This document shows positions 18,109-26,481 of a DNA stretch of 64,000 bases, piece by piece (the first letter of the stretch is position 1; each line of letters starts with the position of its first letter). The notes under the pieces were generated by a model. The model worked only from the letters and a program-made list of their open reading frames with translations. It was not told the origin of the DNA and searched no databases. Origin of the DNA: Pseudomonadota bacterium (GTDB taxonomy: Bacteria; Pseudomonadota; Gammaproteobacteria; Steroidobacterales; Steroidobacteraceae). The translations under genes were made by a program, and so were the position numbers. The stretch spans positions 62,001-126,000 of the forward strand of contig JAKCDC010000004.1 of the NCBI GenBank assembly GCA_021838635.1, written 5' to 3'.

Positions 18109-20640
18109 ATGATCAGCAGCGGATCAGATCGAGGTGGCAGGCGGTTCGCCGTCGGCATCGGTCTCTTGGTCGGCGTGCTCGGGATCGCAAGGGCCGGTGC
18201 CGCTGAACCCCGCGTGCATCCCCAGCGCTGGCCGGTGCTGTATCCGGCGCAGAAGGACAGTGCGGCGCTTGAGCGCCAGGTCGAGCGGATCCTCGCGCAG
18301 ATGACCCTGCGCCAGAAGGTCGGCCAGCTGATTCAGGCCGACATCAGCGGCATCAAGCCGCGGGATTTGCTGCGCTGGCCGGTCGGGGCGATCCTAAATG
18401 GCGGCAACTCCAAACCAAACGGTGCCATTACCGCCGCCCCGCAGGCGTGGCTGTCACTCGCGAACCGGTTCTATCTCGATTCGATGCACGTGCCGGGCGT
18501 GCGGCGTCCCATCCCGGTGATGTGGGGCATGGATGCGGTGCACGGGGCGAACGATCTCTACGGCGCGACCGTCTTTCCGCAGAACATCGCGCTCGGCGCG
18601 GCAGACGACCCGGCGCTGGCGCGGCGCATCGGGCGGGCCACGGCCGAGGAAGTGCGCGCGGTGGGACTCGACTGGACCTTCGGGCCGACGGTGGCGGTGG
18701 TGAGCGACATGCGCTGGGGGCGCACGTACGAGAGTTACTCCCAGGACCCGCGCCGGGTCGCCGCATTGACTCGCGCCATGGTGCTTGGACTGCAGGGTGC
18801 ACCGAACACGGTCCACTTCCTTGACGCCGAGCATGTGCTTGCCACCCCGAAGCACTTCATCGGCGATGGCGGTACGCACGGCGTTGATCAGGGTGACAAC
18901 CGCGAGAGCGAGTCGCAGCTGATTCATCGCGATGCGGCCGGTTACGAGGCCGCGATCGGCGCCGGTGTGCAGGTCATCATGGCGAGTTTCTCGAGTTGGC
19001 AGGGCGAGAAGATGCTCGCCAACCACGGGCTGCTCACCTCAGTGCTGAAGCGCCGTTGGCATTTCGATGGGTTTGTCATCGGCGACTGGAATGCCCAGGG
19101 CCAGGTGCCCGGTTGCACCGACGTCAGCTGCGTGCGGGCGGTGAACGCGGGTCTGGACATGTTCATGGCGCCGGATGACTGGAAGCCGCTGTTCAAGAAC
19201 ACGCTCGCCGAGGTGCGGTCGGGGCAAATCTCGCGCCGGCGCCTCGATGCGGCCGTGCGGCGCATCCTGCGCGTGAAGCTGCGCGACGGGCTCTGGGCTG
19301 AAGGGCCCCCGGCGCACCGTCCGCTCGCCGGCCGGTTCGGTCTGCTCGGCGACGCGGCGCACCGGAGCCTCGCGCGCCAAGCGGTGCGTGAGTCGCTGGT
19401 GCTGCTGAAGAACGATCATCATCTGTTGCCGCTCGCGCCCGATGAGCGGGTGCTTGTCGCGGGCGATGGGGCAAACAACATCCCGATGCAGTGTGGCGGC
19501 TGGACACTGACCTGGCAGGGCACAGGCACGACCAACGCGGACTTTCCGCATGGGGAGTCGATCTGGCAGGGTATCCAGTCCGCCGTGAATGCTGCCGGAG
19601 GTTCGGCGACGCTGAGCGTCGACGGGCACTACCGCCAACGTCCCGACGTGGCGATCGTTGTCTACGGGGAGCATCCCTACGCGGAGTTCGAAGGTGATGT
19701 GCATAACCTCGCGTTCAGCGGGAGCGCCGCGGAGCGCGACTTGCGCCTGCTGCAGCGTCTGCGCGCAGCGCACATCCCGGTCGTGTCCGTGTTCCTCTCC
19801 GGGCGCCCGCTGTGGGTCAACCCGCAGCTCGATGCCTCCACGGCGTTTGTCGCGGCCTGGCTGCCCGGGTCGGAGGGCGAGGGTGTCGCCGATGTCCTCT
19901 TCCGCACGCCCAACGGGCAGATCCACTACGACTTCCGCGGCACACTGCCCTTTGCCTGGCCGCGCACGCCGCTGCAGTTCGGTCTTGACGTGCCGGGCAA
20001 GCCGCTGTTTCCGCTCGGCTATGGCCTGCGCGACGCCTCGGACGGAAACCTTGCGCATCTGTCGGCCCGCAGCGCCGTTGCGCTCGCGCGCTCGGTCAAT
20101 ACACAGCGCTTCTTCGCCGACGGACACAGCGGTGCCGGTTGGCACTGGGCGGTGCTGCGCCGTGGCGCCGAACAGCGCATTGCGCACGGTGTGGGTCGGG
20201 CCCCCGGGGCGGTCACGCTGAGCGCGTTGGACTGGCGGCGCCAGGAGGACGCTCGCCGGTTGAGTTGGACGGGCGGCGGTGCCGTCACCGTGGCGCTGAT
20301 GGGTGCGACGCCCATCAATCTTACGCGTCAAGCCAATGGTCAGATGGTGCTCGGCCTGCACTACCGACTCGACCAGCGGCCGTCCTCGGCGGTAACGCTG
20401 AGCATGGCGTGCGGTGCGCACTGCTCGGGTGTGGTGCCGCTCACGACCCTGTTGCGGCACGCCCCGGTGCGCCGGTGGCGCTCGCTGCGGATTCCGCTCG
20501 CCTGCTTTGCGCGTGCCGGCGCCAACATGAGTCGCATCGATACGCCATTCGCGATCCGCACGGCTGGCCGTCTCACGCTGGGCGTGGCCGACATCCGGGT
20601 GCAATCCGATACCACCGGAGCGCTTGCCTGTCCGCACTGA
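18109..20640 (+). CDS. Secreted glycoside hydrolase family 3 beta-glucosidase (exo-1,4-beta-glucosidase type)
   Basis: 843 residues with an N-terminal signal peptide (basic start, hydrophobic GIGLLVGVLGIA, cleavage near AGAAEP), so periplasmic or exported. The GH3 barrel has MTLRQKVGQLIQADISGIK, the substrate-binding KHF (TPKHFIGDGGTHGVDQG) and the nucleophile Asp326 in FVIGDWNAQGQ. The second alpha/beta domain starts near SLVLLKNDHHLLPLAPDERV. A C-terminal beta-sandwich as in ExoP-like exo-beta-glucanases follows. It would release glucose from cello-oligosaccharides or related beta-glucans. The ATG at 18109 follows a G-rich ribosome-binding site (AGGGGGGC). It is the first gene of a regulon with the AGE epimerase downstream and an operator in its promoter. 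Confidence 0.93.
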   Translation: MISSGSDRGGRRFAVGIGLLVGVLGIARAGAAEPRVHPQRWPVLYPAQKDSAALERQVERILAQMTLRQKVGQLIQADISGIKPRDLLRWPVGAILNGGNSKPNGAITAAPQAWLSLANRFYLDSMHVPGVRRPIPVMWGMDAVHGANDLYGATVFPQNIALGAADDPALARRIGRATAEEVRAVGLDWTFGPTVAVVSDMRWGRTYESYSQDPRRVAALTRAMVLGLQGAPNTVHFLDAEHVLATPKHFIGDGGTHGVDQGDNRESESQLIHRDAAGYEAAIGAGVQVIMASFSSWQGEKMLANHGLLTSVLKRRWHFDGFVIGDWNAQGQVPGCTDVSCVRAVNAGLDMFMAPDDWKPLFKNTLAEVRSGQISRRRLDAAVRRILRVKLRDGLWAEGPPAHRPLAGRFGLLGDAAHRSLARQAVRESLVLLKNDHHLLPLAPDERVLVAGDGANNIPMQCGGWTLTWQGTGTTNADFPHGESIWQGIQSAVNAAGGSATLSVDGHYRQRPDVAIVVYGEHPYAEFEGDVHNLAFSGSAAERDLRLLQRLRAAHIPVVSVFLSGRPLWVNPQLDASTAFVAAWLPGSEGEGVADVLFRTPNGQIHYDFRGTLPFAWPRTPLQFGLDVPGKPLFPLGYGLRDASDGNLAHLSARSAVALARSVNTQRFFADGHSGAGWHWAVLRRGAEQRIAHGVGRAPGAVTLSALDWRRQEDARRLSWTGGGAVTVALMGATPINLTRQANGQMVLGLHYRLDQRPSSAVTLSMACGAHCSGVVPLTTLLRHAPVRRWRSLRIPLACFARAGANMSRIDTPFAIRTAGRLTLGVADIRVQSDTTGALACPH

Positions 20641-20880
20641 GGCGAGGCGAGCGGCACGCCGGCCGGGTTACGCTGCCGGTGCCGCGATGACGGTCTGCAC
20701 ATCCCCCCCGATGTGACTGGCATCGCGGCGGCCGGCGCTTCCGTCCAGCGCCTCGTTGATGCGTCGGGCGCGGCTCGCTATGCTGGCGAGCCGGCGCGGT
20801 GATTCGTGGCGGTGAAGTGAGGCTGCAGTGTCTGTCGCATCCAGCAATCCGCGCCCGCGGCCAACACCGGCTGCATCTAC

Positions 20881-22035
20881 GTGCGTATGTCGGTGACCCC
20901 GGTCGAGCGCGCGCAGACCGAGCGTGCCTATCAATCGCTGCGCCGCTGGCTGGTGCAGGACGCGTATCCGCGCTGGATGGCTTCGGGGTGGGATCGCGCC
21001 GGCGGCGGATTCTACGAGCGGCTCGGCGTGCACGGACCGGTCACGACCGATGCTCGCCGCGCGCGCGTACAGTTCCGCCAGATTTTCGCCTTCGCGCGCG
21101 CCGCGGCGTTCGGGTGCAGCGAGCAGGTCCGCGAGCGGGTCGTTGACGGACTGGATCACGTGTATACGCGCTATCGGCGCCCCGACGGGTTGATGCGCAC
21201 GCTGCTCGGCCCCGACGGTGCCGTGCGGGAGGAGCGCGCGCTGCTCTACGACCAGGCGTTTGCGTTGCTCGCACTCGCCGAGGCGCATCGCCTGCTCGGC
21301 CCCGGCGCGCGCTGCGCCCAGCGGGCCGCCGAGCTGCTCGCGGCGCTGGTGGGCCGCCTCGGCGGCGAGTCCGGCTGGCGCACCGACACCGAGTCCGACG
21401 CGCACGCGCCCTGCCTCGCCAACCCGCACATGCACTTGCTCGAGGCAATGCTCGCCTGGCGAGAACTCGACCCTTCGCCGCAGTGGAGCGCGCTGGCCGA
21501 GCGCATCGTGACTCTGGCGCTGGAGTGCTGGATCGATCCGCAGAGCGGGGCGTTGCGCGAGGTATTCGCGCAGGCGGCGTGCGGGACGCTCATCCGTGGC
21601 GGTGAGGTCGAGCCGGGACATCAGTTCGAATGGGCCGGTCTGCTGCTGCGCTGCGCTTGGACTCGTGCGCCGGTGCGTGCCGCCGCGCGGCGCTTGGCGC
21701 AGGTCGCCGAGCAGTATGGCGTGCGCGACGGCTACACGGTGAACGTGCTCAACGAGGATCTCTCGGTGCGCGACCCGAATGCGCGACTGTGGCCGCAGAC
21801 CGAGCGGATCAAGACGTTGGCGCGGCTGGCGAGTCTGGATGGGGGCGAGGGCCGCTGGGCGTCTGTGCGCGAGGCGATCGGCGCGCTGCGCGCGTATTTT
21901 TTGCCGGTGCCGGGCTTGTGGCTCGATCGGCGCTTGTCGGACGGAGAGTTCCTCGAGGAGCCATCGCCGGCCAGCAGTTTCTATCACATCATCGAGGCAG
22001 TGAGCACGCTCGAGGAAGTGCTCGCCGTGCGGTGA
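20881..22035 (+). CDS. AGE family (N-acylglucosamine 2-epimerase-like) sugar epimerase/isomerase
   Basis: About 384 residues of an alpha/alpha-barrel sugar isomerase. The family includes N-acetylglucosamine 2-epimerase, cellobiose 2-epimerase, D-mannose isomerase and YihS. Recognisable pieces are VQFRQIFAFARAA (barrel Arg/Gln), ALLYDQAFALLALAEA (Tyr-Asp-Gln-Ala-Phe motif), RTDTESDAHAPCLANPHMHL (active-site His region), GHQFEWAGLLL (catalytic His-Glu-Trp motif) and RLWPQTERIK. GTG 20881 and ATG 20887 are both possible starts. It lies 240 bp after the GH3 glucosidase and is convergent with the lacI-type regulator gene. Together these suggest conversion of a released beta-linked sugar (mannose/glucose or cellobiose), but the substrate cannot be read from sequence. 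Confidence 0.85.
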   Translation: MRMSVTPVERAQTERAYQSLRRWLVQDAYPRWMASGWDRAGGGFYERLGVHGPVTTDARRARVQFRQIFAFARAAAFGCSEQVRERVVDGLDHVYTRYRRPDGLMRTLLGPDGAVREERALLYDQAFALLALAEAHRLLGPGARCAQRAAELLAALVGRLGGESGWRTDTESDAHAPCLANPHMHLLEAMLAWRELDPSPQWSALAERIVTLALECWIDPQSGALREVFAQAACGTLIRGGEVEPGHQFEWAGLLLRCAWTRAPVRAAARRLAQVAEQYGVRDGYTVNVLNEDLSVRDPNARLWPQTERIKTLARLASLDGGEGRWASVREAIGALRAYFLPVPGLWLDRRLSDGEFLEEPSPASSFYHIIEAVSTLEEVLAVR

Positions 22036-22047
22036 GGGGGCACGGTC

Positions 22048-23103
22048 CTAAGCCGCATCGGTTGGCGCCGCGGCGATCGAGCCGCGCAGGATCACGTCCA
22101 GGTCGAGGTGCGGCCGCGGCATCGGCTGCGGCCAGCCGCGTAGGTGCGGCTTGTGTTGGATGATTAGGTCGGCGGCGACACGGCCCATCGAGCGCACCGG
22201 CTGGCGGACCGTGGAGAGCTGCGGCCAGATCATCGTCGCCACCGGCGCATCGTCGAACCCCACGATCGACAGCTGCTGCGGCAGCGCGATGTCCATCTGG
22301 CGTGCAACACATACTGCGGCGGCGCCCATGTCATCATTGCTGGCGAAGATGGCCGTCGGACGCTCGGGGTTCGAGAGGATGCTGCGGGCGCATTCGAGTC
22401 CCTCGGTGAACTCGAAGTTGCCGGTCTGCACGAGCTTCGGGTCGACGGCGAGTCCGTGCGCGTGCATGGCATCGGCGAAGCCGAGATATCGCTGCTCGGT
22501 GGCGCGGTGGCCGGCGCGGCCGAGCATGAAGCCGATGCGCCGGTGCCCGCGCTCGATCAGCGCATCGGTGAGCTCGCGCGCTGCCGCCCGATCATCGGTA
22601 TCGACCGACGGGGCATCATCCTGGCGGTGCATCGGCGCGATGTGCACCGCCGGGATGCCGGCCGCGGCGAGTGTGGCGCGCACTTCGGGCAGATCACTGA
22701 GTGGCGGCAGCAGGATCACCCCTTCGAGGCGCAGCTGGCGGATCAGCGTGCTTACTGCGCGGGCCAGATCCGGGTCGGCGGCATCGAGCGGCTCGACCAT
22801 CAGGTGCAGATTCGACTCGCGGCAGCGCTGCACGGCGCCGGTCTGAAATTCGCTCAGGTAATCGCCGGGATTGTCGTAGAACAGTCCGATCAGGAACGAG
22901 CGCGCGCCGGCGAGGCCGCGCGCCGCCAAGTTGGGTTGGTAATCGAGCTTCTCGATTGCGGCCAACACCCGCTCTCGGGTTTCGGTCCGTACGCCGCGCT
23001 CGTTGTTGATAACCCGCGAAACGGTTTTAGCCGAGACGCCGGCCTGCTCCGCGACGATCTCAATCGTCGCGGCTTCGCGAGTGGGGACGGGGAGGCGACG
23101 CAT
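22048..23103 (-). CDS. LacI family transcriptional repressor
   Basis: 351 residues. The N-terminal HTH (TIEIVAEQAGVSAKTVSRVI) and hinge (NERGVRTETRERVLAAIEKL then PNLAARGL) are canonical LacI. The C-terminal two-lobed sugar-binding domain follows, with LIGLFYDNPGDYLSE at its beginning and FASNDDMGAAAV and LSIVGFDDAPVA in the second lobe. It should bind a sugar, most likely a product of the GH3/AGE pathway encoded next to it. An operator-like site lies in its own promoter (23121-23138), indicating autoregulation. No ribosome-binding site precedes the ATG; the predicted transcription start falls at or next to the ATG, so the mRNA may be leaderless. Confidence 0.93.
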   Translation of the reverse strand: MRRLPVPTREAATIEIVAEQAGVSAKTVSRVINNERGVRTETRERVLAAIEKLDYQPNLAARGLAGARSFLIGLFYDNPGDYLSEFQTGAVQRCRESNLHLMVEPLDAADPDLARAVSTLIRQLRLEGVILLPPLSDLPEVRATLAAAGIPAVHIAPMHRQDDAPSVDTDDRAAARELTDALIERGHRRIGFMLGRAGHRATEQRYLGFADAMHAHGLAVDPKLVQTGNFEFTEGLECARSILSNPERPTAIFASNDDMGAAAVCVARQMDIALPQQLSIVGFDDAPVATMIWPQLSTVRQPVRSMGRVAADLIIQHKPHLRGWPQPMPRPHLDLDVILRGSIAAAPTDAA

Positions 23104-23109
23104 CGCGCT

Positions 23110-23138
23110 ACAATAAATGAATTGTCAACGCTGTCAAT
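23110..23138 (-). promoter_or_regulatory. LacI-type operator and promoter of the lacI-like gene
   Basis: ATTGTCAACGCTGTCAAT at 23121-23138 matches the operator at 18032-18049 in nearly all positions and is palindromic at 7 of 9 pairs. On the minus strand it includes TTGACA (23132-23137), followed after 16 bases by TATTGT (23110-23115): the same operator-on-(-35) design and the same spacer as before the GH3 gene. The expected transcription start lies only a few bases from the ATG at 23103. Confidence 0.65.
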
Positions 23139-23180
23139 CGGCGCGGTGATGAGGGTGTGCGGTCGGCCTCCGGCCGGGAC

Positions 23181-24575
23181 TCACACGACTTTTGAATAGC
23201 GCGCTGGCGCGGGGGCCTGCTCGGCGGGGCGCAAATAGCGGTCGAAGCACATCGCGAGCAGGCGCAGCAGCAGTTGGCCGCGCTCGGTCGCCTCGATCGC
23301 CTGCGGGCCGATCTCGATCAGCCCGTCCGCCTCGAGCGCACGCAGCTGTGCCTGCGCATCGGCGAAATACGCGTTGAACTCGATGCCGTGACGCGCCTGC
23401 ACCGCCGCGATGTCGATGCGCCCCTGGCACATCACGCCCTGGATCACCTCGGCGCGCAGCAGGTCATCGGCCTCGAGTGCAAGCCCGCGCCACACCGGCA
23501 GGTTGCCGGCATCGATGGCCGCTTCCCAGCCGGGCAGGTCGCGGTGGTTCTGGCTGAAACTCGCACCGATGTGGCTGATCGCGCTGACGCCAAGTCCGAG
23601 CAGGTCACAGTTCGCGTGAGTGGTGTAGCCCATGAAATTGCGCTGCAGGCCGCCGGCGGTGCGCGCGGTGGCCAGATCGTCCTGCGGCAGCGCGAAGTGA
23701 TCCATGCCGATGTACTGATAGCCGGCGGCCGTCAGCTGTTCGATGGCCAGGTGCAGCAGCGCGATGCGCGTCGGCGGGTGCGGCAGGAATGTCGTGTCGA
23801 GCTGGCGCTGCGGTTTGAACAGCTCCGGCAGGTGCGCATATCCATAGACCGCGAGGCGGTCCGGGCGCGCCCCAATCACAGTGTCGAGCGTGCGCGCAAA
23901 TCCTTCGATCGTCTGCAGTGGCAGGCCGTAGATCAGATCGACGTTGACCGAGCGGAAGCCGTGCGCGCGACAGGCGTCGATCACCGCCAACGTCTGCTCG
24001 ACGCTCTGCATCCGATTGACCGCGCGCTGCACCTGCGGATCAAAATCCTGCACCCCGAGGCTGGCGCGGTTGAACCCCAGCGCACCGAGCGCCGCGATGT
24101 CCGCGGGACTCACGGTGCGCGGGTCCAGTTCGATGGAGAAGTCCCGTTCGGGCCGCGCACTGAGCTGAAACTCCCAGGCCAGCGCCTCGAGGAACCGTCC
24201 GATTTGCTCGGGCCGGAAGAAGTTCGGCGTGCCTCCGCCGAGGTGCACCTGCAGCACCTCCCGGTGGCGCGCGACCAGCGGGGCGATGAGTGCGACTTCG
24301 GCGAGCAGGCGTTCGAGATACCGCGCGGCGCGCGCCGTATCACGCGTGATCACGCGGTTGCAGCCGCAGTAGAAGCATGGGCTGGCGCAAAACGGCATGT
24401 GCGCGTAGATCGACAGGGCGTGCGCACTGGCGTTGCTGGCGCGCAGCTGCTGGTGCAATTCGGCGGCCCCGAACTGCGGCGTGAACTGAGGGGCGGTAGG
24501 GTAGGAGGTGTAGCGAGGTCCCGGGCGGTCGTAGCGGCGCAGCAGAGCGGGATCGAAGTCGAGCGGGCGCGTCAT
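23181..24575 (-). CDS. hemN: Oxygen-independent coproporphyrinogen III oxidase
   Basis: A 464-residue radical-SAM enzyme of heme synthesis that decarboxylates coproporphyrinogen III to protoporphyrinogen IX without oxygen. The 4Fe-4S cluster motif is Cys63-x3-Cys67-x2-Cys70 followed by Cys72 (MPFCASPCFYCGC), characteristic of true HemN rather than HemW. Further support comes from YTSYPTAPQF near the start, HLGGGTPNFF, NRASLGVQDFDPQVQRAVNR, and IGMDHFALP with the HemN C-terminal domain. Length is typical. The ATG at 24575 fits the family start. No FNR-box-like sequence is evident in the short upstream region. It is divergent from the rhomboid gene. Confidence 0.95.
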   Translation of the reverse strand: MTRPLDFDPALLRRYDRPGPRYTSYPTAPQFTPQFGAAELHQQLRASNASAHALSIYAHMPFCASPCFYCGCNRVITRDTARAARYLERLLAEVALIAPLVARHREVLQVHLGGGTPNFFRPEQIGRFLEALAWEFQLSARPERDFSIELDPRTVSPADIAALGALGFNRASLGVQDFDPQVQRAVNRMQSVEQTLAVIDACRAHGFRSVNVDLIYGLPLQTIEGFARTLDTVIGARPDRLAVYGYAHLPELFKPQRQLDTTFLPHPPTRIALLHLAIEQLTAAGYQYIGMDHFALPQDDLATARTAGGLQRNFMGYTTHANCDLLGLGVSAISHIGASFSQNHRDLPGWEAAIDAGNLPVWRGLALEADDLLRAEVIQGVMCQGRIDIAAVQARHGIEFNAYFADAQAQLRALEADGLIEIGPQAIEATERGQLLLRLLAMCFDRYLRPAEQAPAPARYSKVV

Positions 24576-24653
24576 GTCACTGGTCCGGCGGCCGCACGCG
24601 TCGGCCCAAGATGATGATGGCTCATGCCGGTGCCGCTGGCCATAGGTACAAGT

Positions 24654-24688
24654 GTCTCGGCCCGCCCATTCCCGGGACGTTTTTTTTT
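24654..24688 (+). terminator. Intrinsic terminator in the leader region of the rhomboid gene
   Basis: GTCTCGG (24654-24660) pairs with CCGGGAC (24672-24678), with one G-T pair and an 11-base loop. A single G and nine T residues (24680-24688) follow. It is oriented with the plus strand, but the only gene upstream (hemN) runs the other way. It may end a small RNA or act as an attenuator 62 bases before the rhomboid start. Confidence 0.55.
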
Positions 24689-24749
24689 GCGGTGTGGGGC
24701 GCTCCTGCCGACGGGGACCGGCGCGCCCGGGCTGTGCGATGATGGGTCC

Positions 24750-25682
24750 ATGGATGAACTCAGGGCCTACTCCTCGGCGCCCGCGGTGATGGAGGCCGGG
24801 AGCGAGCCGGATGTCGAGGTCTACCGCGCCCGGCGACGACGCGACTGCGAAGAGCGGGCGTTCGTGCTCGCGGCGGTCGGCATCGCAAGCGACGTCGTGG
24901 CGTTTTCACGCGGATGCGTGCTGTACGTCGCGGCGAGCGACGTGGAGCGGGCCACGGCGCATCTGACTCTGTACGCGCAGGAGAACCCCCCGCGGCGCCC
25001 CCTGCCCCGGCCGCCCCCACGACGGCTTTTTCGCCATGCATGGGTCGGTTGCGTGGGCTATGCGCTGTGGCTGCTCGGGGTCGCGTATGCGCTCTCGAAC
25101 GGCCTCGTGCGGCTCGATGCGTTCAACCGCGGCGAGCTGCACGGGGCGCCGGTACGTGCCGGGCAGTGGTGGCGCGCGTGGACCTGTCTGACGCTGCACA
25201 TGAGCGGACCGCACCTGGCGGGCAATCTGCTGGTGGGCCTCTGGTTCGGCTATCTCGCCGCCCAGCAGCTCGGTGTCGGGACGGCCTGGTTCCTGATCGT
25301 CGTCGGCGGCGGACTGGCCAACCTCGTGGAGGGGCTGGTGGGACCTCCGTGGTATCGCTCCGTCGGGGCATCGACCGCGGTATTCGCGGCGCTCGGCATG
25401 ATGGCAGCTCACACCTGGTGGACCGAGCGCGGCGGGCACCAGAGCTGGTTGCGCCGCTGGGTGCCGCTTGGGGCAGGTGTGGTGCTGCTCGGCTGGCTCG
25501 GTACGGCGGGCAAGCACACCGACGTCATGGCGCACCTGCTGGGGTTCACGTTCGGCGTCCTGCTCGGCTGGGTGGCCGCCTGGCCGCAGATCGATCGGCG
25601 GCTCGAGCGGGTGCCGCAGTGGCTGCCCGGGCTTGCCGCGCTGCTGATCATGGCAACCGCCTGGGCCTTCGCCCTGGCCTGA
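24750..25682 (+). CDS. Rhomboid family intramembrane serine protease
   Basis: 310 residues with a soluble N-terminal domain of about 90 residues and then about six transmembrane helices. The catalytic dyad is Ser208 in the fourth-helix motif GASTAVFAALG and His262 in MAHLLGFTFG. The usual motif is GxSG; here the residue after Ser is Thr. The WR-like L1 loop (WWRAWTCLTLHMSGPHLAGN) has the HxxxxHxxxN pattern of rhomboids. It cleaves membrane proteins within or near the bilayer; the substrate is unknown. The ATG at 24750 is preferred because the frame upstream runs through an intrinsic terminator and lacks family similarity. Confidence 0.87.
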   Translation: MDELRAYSSAPAVMEAGSEPDVEVYRARRRRDCEERAFVLAAVGIASDVVAFSRGCVLYVAASDVERATAHLTLYAQENPPRRPLPRPPPRRLFRHAWVGCVGYALWLLGVAYALSNGLVRLDAFNRGELHGAPVRAGQWWRAWTCLTLHMSGPHLAGNLLVGLWFGYLAAQQLGVGTAWFLIVVGGGLANLVEGLVGPPWYRSVGASTAVFAALGMMAAHTWWTERGGHQSWLRRWVPLGAGVVLLGWLGTAGKHTDVMAHLLGFTFGVLLGWVAAWPQIDRRLERVPQWLPGLAALLIMATAWAFALA

Positions 25683-25693
25683 GGCGTCCGGCC

Positions 25694-26434
25694 TCAGTCG
25701 CTGGTCGGCAGCAGCGTCTGCGGCGGCCCCTGTGTCGTGCGCCGATAACGGCGCACCAGGCTGACATTGACCCCGTGGCCGGACAGGTGCAGCGTCATGA
25801 GCAGCTCGCCCCCCGGAGCGATCGCGAACTGCTCGCTCAGTTTTGGTCCGAGCAGGGGCTGCAGTTCGATGATGAAGGTGCGTCCGCGCCAGCCGCAGCT
25901 CTGGTTCGCGGTGTCATGCGGTCCGAAGGCGATCACGGTCGGGATGCCGAGACTGCACTGCTGCACGCCGGTGGCGCTGGTCAGGGAGAACGCGTGCGGT
26001 GAGAGCGCGAGGGCGAGGATGCTGCCGACCGGAACGTGCCCGATGAGTTCACGTACCCAGGCAGCACCGAACATCGGGGCGCTCACTTCGACGCCAGGCT
26101 CCTGGACGGTGCGACCGCCGCCGTGCACCGGTGCGGACGCGCTGCGCGCTGCGTGATCGTGTCCCGGGGCCGGGGTGGACTGCCTCTGCGCGGGCGCCTC
26201 GGCGCGCTGCATCGCCAGGAGCGCTTTGTGCATACGCGCATGCAACTGCGCCTGCAGGCGTTTCACCGCCGCTTCGATGGGTTCGCTGTGCGCCGCATCG
26301 AGTCGCCAGTCGCCGCTCAGGTGCGGCGCGTGCGCCGGGGGGGCGAGCCGCAGCGGTGCCGCCGAGCAGCCTGAAAGGGCCGCGACGAGCGCGGCCGCGC
26401 ACAACCGGAGCGCGCGAGACGGAGGGGTCGGCAT
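25694..26434 (-). CDS. Hypothetical lipoprotein
   Basis: 246 residues with a lipoprotein signal peptide: basic start, hydrophobic LCAAALVAAL and the lipobox LSGC with Cys23. The residue after Cys is Ser, compatible with outer-membrane sorting. The mature part begins with SGDWRLDAAHSEPIEAAVKR, a phrase seen in proteins that describe reference levels in bacterial lipoproteins, followed by a low-complexity Ala/Pro/His stretch and a C-terminal beta-rich half ending in RRYRRTTQ. I do not recognise the family. It lies 47 bp downstream of eda on the same strand and is convergent with the rhomboid gene, 11 bp apart. Confidence 0.78.
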   Translation of the reverse strand: MPTPPSRALRLCAAALVAALSGCSAAPLRLAPPAHAPHLSGDWRLDAAHSEPIEAAVKRLQAQLHARMHKALLAMQRAEAPAQRQSTPAPGHDHAARSASAPVHGGGRTVQEPGVEVSAPMFGAAWVRELIGHVPVGSILALALSPHAFSLTSATGVQQCSLGIPTVIAFGPHDTANQSCGWRGRTFIIELQPLLGPKLSEQFAIAPGGELLMTLHLSGHGVNVSLVRRYRRTTQGPPQTLLPTSD

Positions 26435-26481
26435 GATGGGATGGGCCGGGGGTGCTGACCGTTGGACCGTGTCTCAGGGGC

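Noticed and set aside
20650-20690. Inverted repeat GCGGCAC/GTGCCGC after the GH3 gene
   Set aside because: The loop of about 21 bases has no stable inner pairing and no T run follows, so it is not supported as a terminator.
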